Of a DNA stretch of 64,000 nt, positions 22,990 through 34,355 are shown one piece after another. Made by a program: the position numbers and the translations under genes. The stretch is taken from positions 496,001 through 560,000 of the forward strand of contig JAHSVC010000024.1 of the NCBI GenBank assembly GCA_021397845.1, given 5' to 3'. This DNA comes from Areca catechu (lineage: Eukaryota > Streptophyta > Magnoliopsida > Arecales > Arecaceae). The notes beneath the pieces were generated by a model. The model searched no databases, was not told the origin of the DNA, and saw only the letters and a program-made list of their open reading frames with translations. How positions within the stretch are numbered: the stretch's first letter is position 1; each line of letters begins with the position of its first letter.

Positions 22990-23487
22990 GAGGGAGGCCT
23001 CAATGCCTTCACCTCATTTATAGAATTCTAGGGTCTAGCTCAAGTCATCTAATCTCTTTTTGAGCTCAATAACTCTCTCCTTCAACTCTTAGGTCACCCA
23101 TAGCTACTTCCTTCTCTGAACTTTTTCTATTCTTAGTAAGTCATAGGAGTAAATTATAATGAGTAGCTCATCCATAAGCTAGTCATCCAACTCTAGTTTT
23201 AGGTTAGGTTGCTCAAGCTCCTCCTTTTCTAGTTCTAAGGTAGCCCAATCAGTCATTCCTTATATTCCTAGTGCCAAGGAGAAATTGTTGTGCCAAGCCG
23301 ATTTAGAGAGGATTAGGAGGTCATACTTCATTCCTCCTTGCATTTCACTTAGGCCAACTAGGCTCAATGGAAGGGCCTCTAATCTTCTTGCTTAGCTCTA
23401 CTTATACAAGGAGACTCTATAAGTAGGACTGAGATTTCATCTCCAATCCATAGGTCAACTCTTAAATCAATACCAGTTGGTACCAAC
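22990..23487 (+). pseudogene. Gypsy-type ORF (PF04195-like), N-terminal half, cut by a CACTA
   Basis: Plus-strand translation shows a serine-rich lead (near 23160-23240), then ADLERIRRSYFIPP, then LYLYKETL and VGLRFHLQS, and LLNQYQLVP just before the CACTA at 23488. This order (LERIR...Y.IP, Y.EAL..GLRFPL, LL..Y.L.P) is that of the family annotated as 'putative gypsy type transposon' in plants. The frame resumes after the CACTA at about 29456 with QLVLNS. Stops (for example after NLLA) show decay. The function of this protein family is not known. Confidence 0.6.
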
Positions 23488-23919
23488 CACTAGAAGAAAT
23501 TCAAATATTAGCAATGGCTAATTAGTCATCGCTAATACCCATTTTTAAGAACTACAAAATCAATCCAAAAAAAAAATTATCACTAATACTATTAGCAATG
23601 GATGATTGGCTATTAGCAATAACAAAGCCATCGCTAAAACTTTTGAAATTTTAATTTTTTTAAATTTTTGAAATTTTGTTATTAGTGATAAAATTTGTTT
23701 ACTAGCAACGACAAATTCTATTGCTAAAAAATTTTTAATTATTAGCGATGGAATTAATGATGGCATCTTGCCGTCACTAATAGTGGTACTAAAATTAATA
23801 ATTTAGCGGCCACTTTTAGCAAGGGCATGTATTGCCGTCACTAATAATGATCCCATTTGATCTCATCCGAGCTTGAGCTAGGAAAAATGTTTATCCTGAA
23901 ATTTTTTCTATCACCCCCG

Positions 23920-24500
23920 ATCTCTCCTTCCATGGTTCCCCAACTCTCCCGCCAACTCCTGCCCTGTTGGCGCTTCCTCTCCCGATGGCATGCTGCACCA
24001 CCGCTACCCCACCAACTCCCCCTCCCCTGATCCAAAACAAAAGGTTTGATTCGCCCTTCCTTGCCTTCCCTTCCCCACCAGTTTCCCCTCCCACTCGCAC
24101 TCTCCCTCCCCCATCGGTGGCACCCGCCGACTCCTCTCCTATCGACTCCCCCTCCCCCATCGGTGGCACCCGCCGACTCCTCTCCTATCGACTCCCCCTC
24201 CCCCACCAGCTCCCCACCTCCCATGATTGTGCCCAATCATTCTCTCCATGTCGTTGCCTTCCATTTTTCTCCCCCCGCTGGCTCCCCCTCCCCATGGTCA
24301 TGCCTGATCACCCTCCACATGCTATCACCTTTCGTTCTTCTCCCCCCACCAATGTTCACCCATCGACGCAGGTCCATTCCAGCGCTTCAATCCCTTCCTG
24401 CATACCGGATCTATCATCCTCTATCCATCCATTCCGGCACCTCAATCCCTCCCTGCATGCCGGATCTGCCATTCCCTATCCATGGAACCTGCCATTAGTG
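23920..24500. repeat. C-rich island with a 46-bp tandem duplication
   Basis: About 580 bases of strongly C-biased sequence in AT-rich surroundings. A 46-bp unit starting CCTCCCCCATCGGTGG occurs at 24105 and again at 24151. Long open frames on both strands here are a product of base composition. It could be a captured GC-rich leader, as in the first CACTA, but no protein similarity was recognised. Confidence 0.6.
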
Positions 24501-24599
24501 AGGTCTACCTTACATTGAGTATGGTCTACCTTGATTGTGAGTATGGTCTGCCTTGCATTGTGAATATTAGCGATAACGTTAGTACCAAAACCATCATTA

Positions 24600-24910
24600 A
24601 AAATTATTTTTTTATGTTAATTAAATTTAATTAATTAATTAATTAGCTATTTAATTAATTGATTGGTTGTTTATTTAATTAAGTAGATGTTTATTTATTG
24701 ATTTAATTAATTAGATATTTATTTATTTATTTATTTATAATTAATTAGATATTTATTTATTGATTTAATTAATCAAATATTTATTTATTAATTATTTAAT
24801 TTATTAGTTATTTATTTAATTAATTAGATATTTATTCATTTATTTATTTAGTTGTTTAATTAATTAATTTGTTATTTACTAAATTACTTGATGTTAATTT
24901 AATTATGAAA
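24600..24910. repeat. (TTAA/TTTA)n AT-rich microsatellite-like tract
   Basis: Alternating AATTAATTAATT and TTTATTTATTTA runs. A similar tract at 25535-25725 is followed by the same kind of phrase (TATGCAYRAGATT), so the tract and its downstream 60-70 bases look duplicated within the CACTA. Confidence 0.8.
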
Positions 24911-25534
24911 ATAATTAATTAGATGTATATGGATGCATGTTCTGTATGCACGAGATTTAAATCCGACATGAAGATAGGTCTAGAACTAGGCTCAGGCTGA
25001 TCCGATGGACTTCAGGTTAGCCAGAAGTTGGTATTAGCGATGTCGACAATGCAGCATTGTAAATACTGGGATTGGGGTGTGCCTCGTGCACTCAGCCTTG
25101 AGTCTTGGTCGACATCCAGGGCAACTAGCCATTCCTGCATCTCAGGACATCCAAGAAGCCATTTTGAGTCGTACATAAAAAAATATTATAAAATCTAAGA
25201 AGACCAAGAAAAAAGGAATAGGAAGGCTCAAGCCTGCTCGAAATGCATCTTCATACATTTCGAGCCGACTTAGAGATGGATTATGCACTCGAACATTGAA
25301 TTCATGGAGTTTTAGGATAAACTCCCCGAGACTCTGTACTAGACTCAGATCCGAGCCAAGTCATCCAATTAGAGATTGCACGTAGTGATATCAAGCTAAT
25401 CCATGATGTAAATGATATAAATAAAGATGAAAAAAGAGTTAGAATTTCGATAGTGAATGAAGTTAATAGCCAAATAGATGAGATTACATAAAGAAAGGAT
25501 TCACAAGCACATCGATATGATGATTAAATATTTA

Positions 25535-25725
25535 TTTATTTATTTAAGTAGATATTTATTTATTTATTTAAATACATATTTATTTATTTATTTAGATATT
25601 TAATTATTTCTTTAATAAATTTATTTTATTTAATTAATCAGTAGTATTTTATTTATTTATTTATTTAGATGTTTATATAATTAATTAATTAATTAATTAA
25701 TTTTTTATTTAATTAATTAGGAGTT
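25535..25725. repeat. Second (TTTA/TTAA)n tract
   Basis: Runs of ATTTATTTATTTA and AATTAATTAATTAA, with the same downstream context as the tract at 24600-24910. Confidence 0.8.
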
Positions 25726-26066
25726 CATGGATATGTAATCTATATGCATAAGATTCGGACCTGGCATGCAGAGTACAAGCTGGGATCCTAAGCTGCTTTG
25801 GTGTCAAGGCATGATGATTGATGCTTATCTTGGAATGGAAGGTATTAAAAATAACCAGTGCAACAACTACATCACTGCTACTATCATCGACCAAATGATG
25901 GAGTTAGAAAGGATATTCTGATAAAAAACTACTAATCTCTTGATTTCAGGTAAAATAAATTTGAAATAATTATCTCTTATCAAAAATTTCTAACTTTGTC
26001 CTTTCCCTCCTCATCCTGCGATGATGAGCCATCCTCGTTGTCAAATCCGTCACCATGGATGGACCG

Positions 26067-26760
26067 TGTTGACTAGATTCCACGTCACACTTTCGGGTCC
26101 TGCATGGCGCGGGCTAGGTGACTGGGGTTTGGCTGCAAGCATCGTCAAGTCGACTCTTATGGGGGAGTCGACTCGACCGTATTTCGGTGACTAAATGGGA
26201 CTGACTGCCCAGCCTGCCGCTCGAGTCGGTACCCTGCTTGCCGAGTCCGCTCGAGTGCAAAGCCCCTCAGGCCCGCCAGCACGCTTACCGTTGGGCTTTG
26301 TGCCCTTGAAAGGCCTTAATCCCAAGCCTTTCAACATGGATGTTCCTTTTGAAATGGTAGTTAGGGGCTACGATCCAACAAGTGGTATCAGAGCGAGGTT
26401 GTAGGTTCGAGCTGTGCTGCACCCCTTGGGTGTCGCTGGGGGGGATTGTTGACTAGATTCCACGTCACGCCTTCGGGTCCCGCATGGTGCGAGCTAGGTG
26501 ACTGGGGTCTGGCTGCAATCCTCGCCGAGTCGACTCTTATGGGGGAGTCAGCTCGACCGTAGTTCAGTGACTAAATGGGACTAATCGCCTAGCCTGCCAC
26601 CTGAGTCGGTACCCGACCTGCTGAGTCTACTCGAGTACAAAGCCCCTCAGGCCCGCCAGCACGCTTACCGCTAGGCTTTGTGCCCTTGAAAGGCCTTAAT
26701 CCCAAGCCTTTCAACGAAGACGTTCCTTTTGAAATGGTGGTTAGGGACTACGATCCAACA
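26067..26760 (+). mobile_element. TRIM retrotransposon (miniature LTR element), complete, 694 bp
   Basis: Two direct repeats of 314 bp each (26067-26380 and 26447-26760) start TGTTGACTAGATTCCACG and end CGATCCAACA. They flank only 66 bp. That inner piece starts AG then TGGTATCAGAGC (26383-26394), complementary to the 3' end of initiator tRNA-Met, and ends with a G-rich polypurine tract (GGGGGGGA, 26438-26445). GACCG lies on both sides (26062-26066 and 26761-26765). All hallmarks of a complete terminal-repeat retrotransposon in miniature are present. There is no coding capacity, so it must have moved with proteins from another element. The LTR contains an AGTCGACT...AGTCGACT hairpin near 26151-26172. 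Confidence 0.95.
26383..26394 (+). promoter_or_regulatory. TRIM primer-binding site (tRNA-iMet type)
   Basis: TGGTATCAGAGC, two bases after the 5' LTR. Confidence 0.93.
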
Positions 26761-27342
26761 GACCGGTTTGCTGGTGGATGGAGAGGGGAGAGCCACTAAG
26801 GCAGGGATGGCATATATAAAAATATATATAATTATTATATTATCCAATTCTTGGGTCTATCGAGTCTGAATATTAAATATACAGACCGTATATATTTATA
26901 TTATAGTTAAATGGGTCCAAGTTCAGGTCCGGATAAACAACTCTAATGTTAGTACCATACCTGGACCCATTAGATAAATACTTGTGGTTCTCGAGCCTGG
27001 ATCCGATCCATTGATAGCTCTAACTTTATCTCTACCTATACCATTTGTAATCATTATAAATCTTGCATTGCCATCTATAATTATTTAATTACTTTGATGA
27101 ATCTATTTATTTTTATTTTCAGAGATCATACATCATATTTTCTAGATACTGAAGCCATGCTAGTCGAGGAGAGAACTCTAGAAGATAAAGTTCTTAAAGA
27201 GAAAGCAATCATAATGCCAGCTCGCATGGTTCCGCACTACTCATACCACACGATAAATTCTAAAATTATAGATATCTTTTTTATATTAGTTTATACTTTA
27301 TTCTCCAATATAGTATTCTTTATATTATATATTCTCCGATCA

Positions 27343-28710
27343 GGTTCAGAGGACATGGGGACACCAATGACCCCACAGTCACATGTAGCAATGATTACCT
27401 CATTTTAGATAGCACCGTGATCGAGGACACACTTGGCTCGCGGCATCTCGAACTTGACCGAAGAATAGAGAGCTCATCCATATTTAAAGCCTCTCGTAAG
27501 TACTACATCTTCATATAAATATGTTTAAAATTTAATCATTTTAAAGTTAGTGCTTATTATTAATTTTTAATTTTATAGTATATTCAGAGAGCCTAAAGTT
27601 CCTCGAGCGATTACTATGATCATTTGTTGATTGATGTTGGGACCAATGAATGAGTCTTCAATTGGCCATTTGGAGCTCATGATATAGCCTGGGAGATGTT
27701 TCTAGTAAGTAAATATGTTTAATTTTTAAATATATAAAATATTTATATTTTATTTATTTAATACAAGCTTGCTTCTACTTGCAGGAGTATTATCGATTTG
27801 AGACTCCTTGAAATGAGGAAGTTGGCTATTCGATCTTCAAGAAGGTGGCTATATGTAGGCTCCGGGATGGACTGTATAGTCTCAGACAAGCCAAAATAGA
27901 GTACTTTGAATTCGAGTCACCACCAAACTAGATGACTTCCAGGAATCCCTGGATGCGGGCAGACATATGGGAGGCCCTTTGTGACAGACAAAGAACTATG
28001 GAGTACTCCGAAAGGTAGCAGAGAGCATGGCAAAATCATACTGCCCAGCAGGATCTGATCAGCATACTTGCAGCTCTATTGGCACGCATGTGGTGGCTGA
28101 TAAATTGATAATTTTTTTATATCTATATTAATTTCATTTTTAATTGATAATATATATATATTGATTAATTTGTTTTTATTATTTATTTATTATAAACATG
28201 ATAGTTGGGTCATGTATCAGGCCAGCTACAGTTATGGGAGGCCATACACCAGTCCAGGAAGACTAGTGATTACTTAGATCCGAGATCTCAACATATTATG
28301 ATAAGAACTTGAAACTTTAAGTATTAATTTTTATATATATTGATATATATAATTGGACTAATTAATTTATAAATGGTATAAGTGGATTATGTGGTACGTC
28401 ATAGCATGGCATAGTGAGGACCCGTCCTCTCAGCCCCTCGACCTCGAGGGATGGCTCAGGACTACCAGAGGGGTGAATAGGAACCAGATCATAGGATTCG
28501 AGCACAGCTTCGATCCTTCGGCAACTCGCTACTCTTAGACATTCTCATCTCAAGTCCCGATAACCCAGACATAAGGTGATGCATACATTGAGGATATCAT
28601 GACCTATGTTCTTGCCCAGCAATCGCAAAGCTTTCGGGATGCCATCCATGATACGGCCATCAAGATTTTTCCATATCTGCATGATCAGTTAGCTTCATTG
28701 TCATAATCAT
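27343..28710 (+). pseudogene. Ptta/En/Spm-type (TNP1-like) gene remnant in the second CACTA
   Basis: The clearest exon is about 27784-28090, reading EYYRFETP, stop, NEEVGYSIFKK..., then NPWMRADIWEALCDRQRT, MEYSER, stop, and TAQQDLISILAALLAR. The P..RADIWE.LCD segment followed by QN..AQ is the signature of plant Ptta/En/Spm second genes. A further exon-like piece at 28378-28680 (DPSSQPLDLEGWLR...; YIEDIMTYVLAQQSQSFRD) probably belongs to the same gene. Several stops are present, so it is inactive. Confidence 0.65.
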
Positions 28711-29449
28711 CACAACAGATAAGTCTATTAATAAATTTCTTTACTTATTTTAAATTTTATAATTAGAAGCTTTACCTATTTAAGGTTTACATATCTTCAT
28801 TACATGATACTGAGACATCCAGATCTCATCCACTGGTTACTAGAGATAATGTACAAGAGCAAGACGATGATGACCGAGAGGATCTCACCTGATTTTTCTC
28901 TATTTTGATATTATGCATTTAATTTTGACACTACAATGTAAATTTATTAAATTGTATAAATTATACTTTTAATTTAATATAATGAGGTTTTTTATTTATA
29001 ATTGTAGTTGTTAATTGTTAATTTACTTTTAATAGAATTTAAGAACCGTAATTATTTGTTATTAAAATTAAAATAGATTTTTCAAAAATTAATTACTATT
29101 TTTTAAAAAATAAAAAAAAATAGCAACTATGATTACTGTCGCTAAGGATGTATTATCAATGGCATTTTTTGTAACGACGGTATTTTTTGGCTGCTAATAA
29201 TTTTTTATTTAATTATTTTTTAAAAAAATTAAAATATTATTAGCGATAGCAACTATCATCGCTAATAGTCGTCTTTAATAATCATTATCAAAGTGCATAT
29301 TTTGTCATCATGAATAATGATAATTAGTGATAAAGATATATGCAATGGATTATTAGTGATGGATGGCTGTCGCTAATAGCATTAGTGATGACAATTTTGT
29401 TATTAGCAACGATGCTTAGTCATCGCTAATACTCAATTTACTTGTAGTA

Positions 29450-29900
29450 ATAAACCCAGCTAGTCCTCAACTCTTAGATGAACATGATTGAGTTCCTCTC
29501 CTTTTCTGCTCTACATAGTGTTCAACCCACCATTAAGCTCTTTAGCATCCCTCCCAGCAAGGCTGGTGGCTGGCATATTTTCAGCTTGGAAGAAGTGTTA
29601 ATTAATATAGAATTGCCCACCCTTGGTCCATGGGTGCAAGGATTGCTATTTCTTCGTGCTGTCCCCTAGCAACCGCAAGGCTTCAGCATGAAAGAGGGCC
29701 ACCTAGAAACTCTCTGAACCAAGCCCCCAACTTATCCAAAGAGTAGAAGGTAGTTGATCCTTCTTGAGTTGAGGTTCCCTCGGTCTCAAAACTTCTAGCC
29801 TAGAAAATGTCGGTGAATGCTAGTTTGAGCAATGCTATCATGTTGCTTGTGGGAACTTGAGGGTGTTGCATATGTTCAGTTTGATAAGAGTACCAAGCAA
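29450..29900 (+). pseudogene. Gypsy-type ORF (PF04195-like), C-terminal half after the CACTA
   Basis: The interrupted frame resumes at about 29456 as QLVLNS, stop, MNMIEFLSFSALHSVQPT, IKLFSIPPSKAGGWHIFS, then LPTLGPWVQGLLFLRAVP and a stop. The hydrophobic FL.L...... PT.KLF segment followed by GGW.IFS matches the central block of this plant retrotransposon protein family. The rest is decayed up to the LTR at 29932. Confidence 0.6.
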
Positions 29901-30838
29901 GAGCAGAGAAATGCAAGCTTGGCTACATAATTGGTATAATACCCCGACTATCAAAGAAAAATAGCCTTTTTGGACTTTTCTTGTGCAAAGCAGGAGGAAG
30001 ATTCTATTTGGGAGTTTTCCTCTTTCTTGATTGCATTGGAGATGGGGTTCTAGGGGGAATCAAACACTAGTGAGAACCCTAAAACTCCCATCTATAAATC
30101 ACCCTCCCCTTCTTCCTTAAGCATTACTTCAATCTTCAACCAAATTGCTGGTTAAATTCATGGGATTTAGTAGATTTTTCCGTTGAGTGTTTCCCTCGAG
30201 CCACTATCAAATTGTCACCGAAATTAAGGTATTCATCTTCTACTCTTCTCCTCCTTTTCTTTTCCAAACCCTAGGAAACTTTGGAAGGTTAGATTGAACC
30301 TCAATTACCAGATTTCATGAAGAACAGGAACCTACCTATTTTTTTCCACTTTTTCCTTCTACTAGATTGGCTACCATTGTTGGACAAGATCAAGCTCGGT
30401 AGCTAAGGACTGAAGCCGCCACCACCATTGCTACCGGAGTCATCGAGATTGCTACCATAGAGGGTCATGGCCACGGATGGTGGCTAGCAAAACCCTTTCA
30501 CCCTTCATCTATTTCCACGAAGAAAAAAGAAAAAGAGAGAAGAAAAAAAAGATAAAGATAAAGAATTGAATAAAAAGAAAGGAAAGGAAAAAAAAATTCT
30601 CTCTTTCCTCTTCCCTCTCTCTATTTCTCTCCCTAGAATTATTTCTTCATTAAATTTTCTCTCTAAATTTTCTCCCTTGATTGATTTTCTCTTCCTATTG
30701 TATCTTTTAGGATTGTTTGAACTAGTAATGACTTTTTTTTAATAATTTTGATTTGATCCTAATGAAGAGAGTCATGATCCATGGTCATCGAATAGTATAT
30801 CGGTACCCATACTAACCAGATCGGATACTCTTATATAT

Positions 30839-31942
30839 ATATTTTTTATCAACAGGATCGTTCAAGATACAATCCTGGAGTAAGAACAGCGAAGAGAGTC
30901 AGACAAGAAAATATCCCTCAACGACATAGGCATATCCGCTAAATAAGACTACGAGACTTCACACGAATGATTCGCCACATAAGAAGCCACCAAGTCCGCT
31001 ACCAAATTGGCTTCTCGGTAGGACATGCCTGACGATAATCCCTGAACATCCCTGCAAGAGCCCAATAATGTCCCGAATTTGAGGGTGAACAGGAGTGGAT
31101 CGGAAAGCATGGTGGATCCAAAAGATAATCATCAAAGAGTCCCTCTCAATAATAAGACGGTCAAGATGAAGCACCATCCTGGCATACCGGATCCCCACCC
31201 AAGCCCCATGAAACTCTGCCATCAGGATAATGGGATCAAAGAGATGAGAGCCCCCCGTAGCAAGAAACCCAGCTCTCGATGCCCGTATGACAAAAACAGC
31301 ACCGCCACTCCTGCCTCTGACACTTCCATTAAAGCTCACTGTGGTATAAGTCGAAGAAGAGAGCTCCTAAGAGATAAAAACCCGATGAGGCGCTTGAAGA
31401 GCAGAACTGGAACCCCAAATCTCTGAATAATCTACAGTCAAACTTTGATACTCTATGGTATGAATCCTAGCTCTCTCAATAATGAACCTTGTCGAACAAG
31501 TGTCGAAGCTGAATACCATAGCATTCCGGGTGAGCCAAATATGATACACTAAATAGGCCAAAAATACCAAAGAAGGTAAGAAAGGTGGAGAGCAAAGGAG
31601 GTATAAAAATGTGTCAACAATGTCCTCATCATAAAAAATAAACTACTGTAGCCAGCCATGGACCAGATCCGCCAAGCTCGTGGATAATAAAATAATGCAT
31701 GCCCAAGGGACTCATCATCCACCCCACAGATAGGACAGGAAGGAGGCAAGTGAAGCCCTCTAGAATACAGGAGAAATCTCATTGGGAGCCGCCGCCACGC
31801 CACCTTCCAAATAAATAATCTCATCCTAGGGTGCACTACCAGGGACCAAATCCACGTAGCCTAAATACCCCTCTGAGGCTCCGGACAATAAATGGAACAG
31901 AGATATGCCAGAGGGGCTTTAAGGGAAGAAGAAGATCTCCAA
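30839..31942 (-). mobile_element. 5'-truncated LINE inserted in the left LTR
   Basis: Only the 3' end of a non-LTR retrotransposon is present. A short T run on the plus strand (30842-30847) corresponds to the remnant of its poly-A tail. The inserted block is absent from the matching right-hand LTR copy, which defines its limits. The flanks ACTCTTATATAT (30827) and ACTCTAACTATAT (31943) are an imperfect 12-13 bp target duplication. Confidence 0.8.
30959..31836 (-). pseudogene. LINE ORF2 C-terminal part: zf-RVT and RNase H
   Basis: On the minus strand, 31836-31549 carries the zf-RVT pattern (WKVAWRRLPMRFLLYSRGLH, then CPICGVDDESLGHALFYYP), 31570-31367 a linker with HIWLTRNAMVF, and 31339-30959 an RNase H of the RVT_3 type (GGAVFVIRASRAGFLATGG; AEFHGAWVGIRYARMVL; ERDSLMII). 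The three pieces are in different frames. The first catalytic Asp of the RNase H (usual DGS) is Asn (NGS). Reverse transcriptase and endonuclease are absent. The element is dead. Confidence 0.8.
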
Positions 31943-33861
31943 ACTCTAACTATATTTGATTATCCATAATTTATATTGAACCATATATATCCTAATTCAA
32001 TCATGATTTGATTAAATCATCTAGATCGGACGATCGAGATGTCAAGCAATGTTGCCTAATTAGTCCTATTCCATCTTATTAATTTCTCTCTCCTCTGATA
32101 TTCTTTCTATACTTGATTTATGAACCTAGTGATGGGTCCCAGCCTTGTTGCTTTGAAATTGAGTTGACCTGATGGATAGATTTTGAACTATTTTATTGAT
32201 TGACTAGTATGTCCACACCATCTAAGCTTTTATTGAGCATCACACGATCTAACTTTGATTAGTCTTTATCAAATCCTTATATTATAAGTGATCCTAATTG
32301 AATAAAATTATTTAAAATTGACTTTTGATTTGTCGAACAATATATTGACTTTTACTTTAACTCTTGTCAGATACTATTGATTTGATTACCCTCAATTTTT
32401 TTGAACCATCTTTCTCCTAGCCAAATCTTGATCGATGAAATAAGGATGTAACTATTCACCAATCATATCTTTCCATAATTACTTATATTCTTTCCCGATT
32501 ATTAAACTTGATTCTATATAAGGATGTACTCATCTCAATGATAAAATGTTTAGTGGATCTTACAATATGATTTGAAGATTTGAAGATAAATCTCTGAAAT
32601 TGCTTGGATTTATTAGAGTATTTACAACATGCATAATGTTTTACTTTTCCAAGATTATTGATAAATTATAAGATTTATCATATCAATAACTTTTAATCAT
32701 ATTATTTATGATGCATAAATTTGATGAATGGTATTTTGTTATTGAAATTATTTTATTTTGAAATAATATGATTGAGTATGATTGAACATATTGATCTAGT
32801 TATATATTACACTTGAATGATTTCGATACCACATGATTGTGTATTCTTATCGAACTGGAATAAAAAATATGATTGTGAAAAGAATCTTGATTTTAGATAA
32901 TTTAAACTCTCGACCTGATTATATGGAGAACCTTGCCAATGATGGATAATATATTAGCATTTAATTTATTCTGAAGATTTATGTCATAAGCAGATATATG
33001 ACATATTGCCAGCAAACTAGCAATTCCTAAGACTTTATTACAAGATGATGTGCAACATACTATGAGATAATACATAGCTCGCCGCAAGATCATACGTGGT
33101 ATTATGATCCTACCATAGAGATAATGTGATCATAGCTCATAACTAATTGGATGAATTTAAAATTATTGAAAAGAAATTGAATTCATGAATAAAACTTGAA
33201 TTTTAAAAATAACTAAATTTGACAAGAATAATATTTTGATAATGTTAAATATTAGAAATTAATTTCTATTTGATGAATCTATATACCTACTTTTTATAAA
33301 TAATTATTTATTGCCTGATTAATCTAGTATGGAACTCTCCCTACAAGCATACAAGGCATCTTATCATGCCATTACAAAGCAACAGTAGAATAATTAATCA
33401 ATAAATTAAGTATAAATTTAACTAATTAAATTTTAACTTTAATATCTAAATAAATTCAATGATATTCAAATATCTTACATCAAATTCAATAGAGATTTGA
33501 ATCAAAAATAAATATATCAACGTTCTGCTTCTAATCACTCTTTTGTACAAATTTCTATAGCATCTCAATTTTCAAGATATGTAAAAACAATAAATGTGGG
33601 ACGATAAGTTAGGTAGCCTAGTAAATAATGATTGCTTTGACAAGATTAATCAAGAAATAAATAATCATTCATAAAAAATAGGTATATAGAATTTATCAAA
33701 TCAAAATTAATTTCTAATACATAATATTGTCAAAATATTATTCTTGTCAAATTCAATTTATTTTCAAAATTCAAGTATTATTCATGAATTCAATTTCTTT
33801 TCAATGATCTTAAATTTATGCCATCAGCCATGAGCTATAACCATATTATCCTTATGATAGG

Positions 33862-34355
33862 TAGAGCCATCAAAATGGATCAGTCCAACTCGTGAAGGCC
33901 AGCCCTTCAAGGGATGGGCCCATTAGGGTCAAGCTAAAAAAGTCCTTTTGATAAATAAGCTATCAAATAGGTAGCCCGATCCTAGTCCTTACAAGTGAAG
34001 GGCCTAAACGGGCGAGACCTTATAGCTCACCAAAAAAATAAAATAACTAAAAAAATTAAAAATTGATAACATGACTAAAATTTATGAGAAAATAAAATAT
34101 AAAGAGATCCACCACTACCACTTAAGTTAGATTAATCCTTGGAAACTAAAGGTATTTTTCTTGTGAATTGGATTTTAGATTTATAAAAATTAGGTTTTGG
34201 ATTTACTATGAGTGAACAGGACCGACCAGCGGGCTAGACGAGTCGGGCTAAAAAGTCTTTTTGTTAAAGGGGCAACCAAAATACTAGTCCAGCCCTACTA
34301 TTTTAAGGGCCCAAATGGGCTAGCCTATTGATTGCAGTCCATTTTTATGGTTCTA
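33862..34355. mobile_element. hAT-type MITE, 494 bp
   Basis: It starts TAGAGCCATCAAAATGGAT and ends CCATTTTTATGGTTCTA, imperfect terminal inverted repeats of the TAGRGCYRTCAAAA type seen in plant hAT MITEs. It is absent from the matching place in the left LTR copy. The flanks ATGATAGG and ATGGCAAGG are consistent with a degraded 8-bp duplication. No ORF is present. Confidence 0.8.

Larger units (their letters stand above)
23488..29449 (+). mobile_element. Second CACTA transposon, 5.96 kb, with a TRIM inside
   Basis: It begins CACTAGAAGAAATTCAAATA and ends in ...CAATTTACTTGTAGTA, a degraded inverted match. Subterminal zones repeat ATTAGCRATGRCTAATYAGTC-like phrases at both ends (23500-23830 and 29090-29440). 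The host Gypsy-type ORF is interrupted exactly between 23487 and about 29453, which confirms the insert. AAC precedes the start and also follows the end after three extra bases, so the 3-bp duplication is probable but not clean. No TNP2 gene is present, and only a decayed TNP1-like gene remains, so it is non-autonomous. Confidence 0.82.
29932..33343 (+). mobile_element. Long Gypsy-type LTR (plus orientation), host of a LINE fragment
   Basis: It begins TGGTATAATACCCCGACTAT, close to the TGTAATACCCCGAC start of Tekay/Del-type Gypsy LTRs. It matches the reverse complement of 33597-36519 from end to end: the start (TACCCYRACYAYCAAAG), a middle part with AACCTAGTGATGG, and the inner part with TTTATGTCATAAGCAGATA. 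Without the LINE insert (30839-31942) it is about 2.3 kb. No primer site or coding region adjoins either end, so it is a solo LTR or a truncated copy. The 3' end is approximate and I found no clear duplication. Confidence 0.7.

Noticed and set aside
26067..26380. Cassandra-type TRIM (LTR containing 5S rRNA)
   Set aside because: I found no 5S rRNA-like internal promoter in the LTR.
26067..26760. Simple tandem duplication of 380 bp
   Set aside because: Primer site, polypurine tract and flanking GACCG duplication show it is a TRIM instead.
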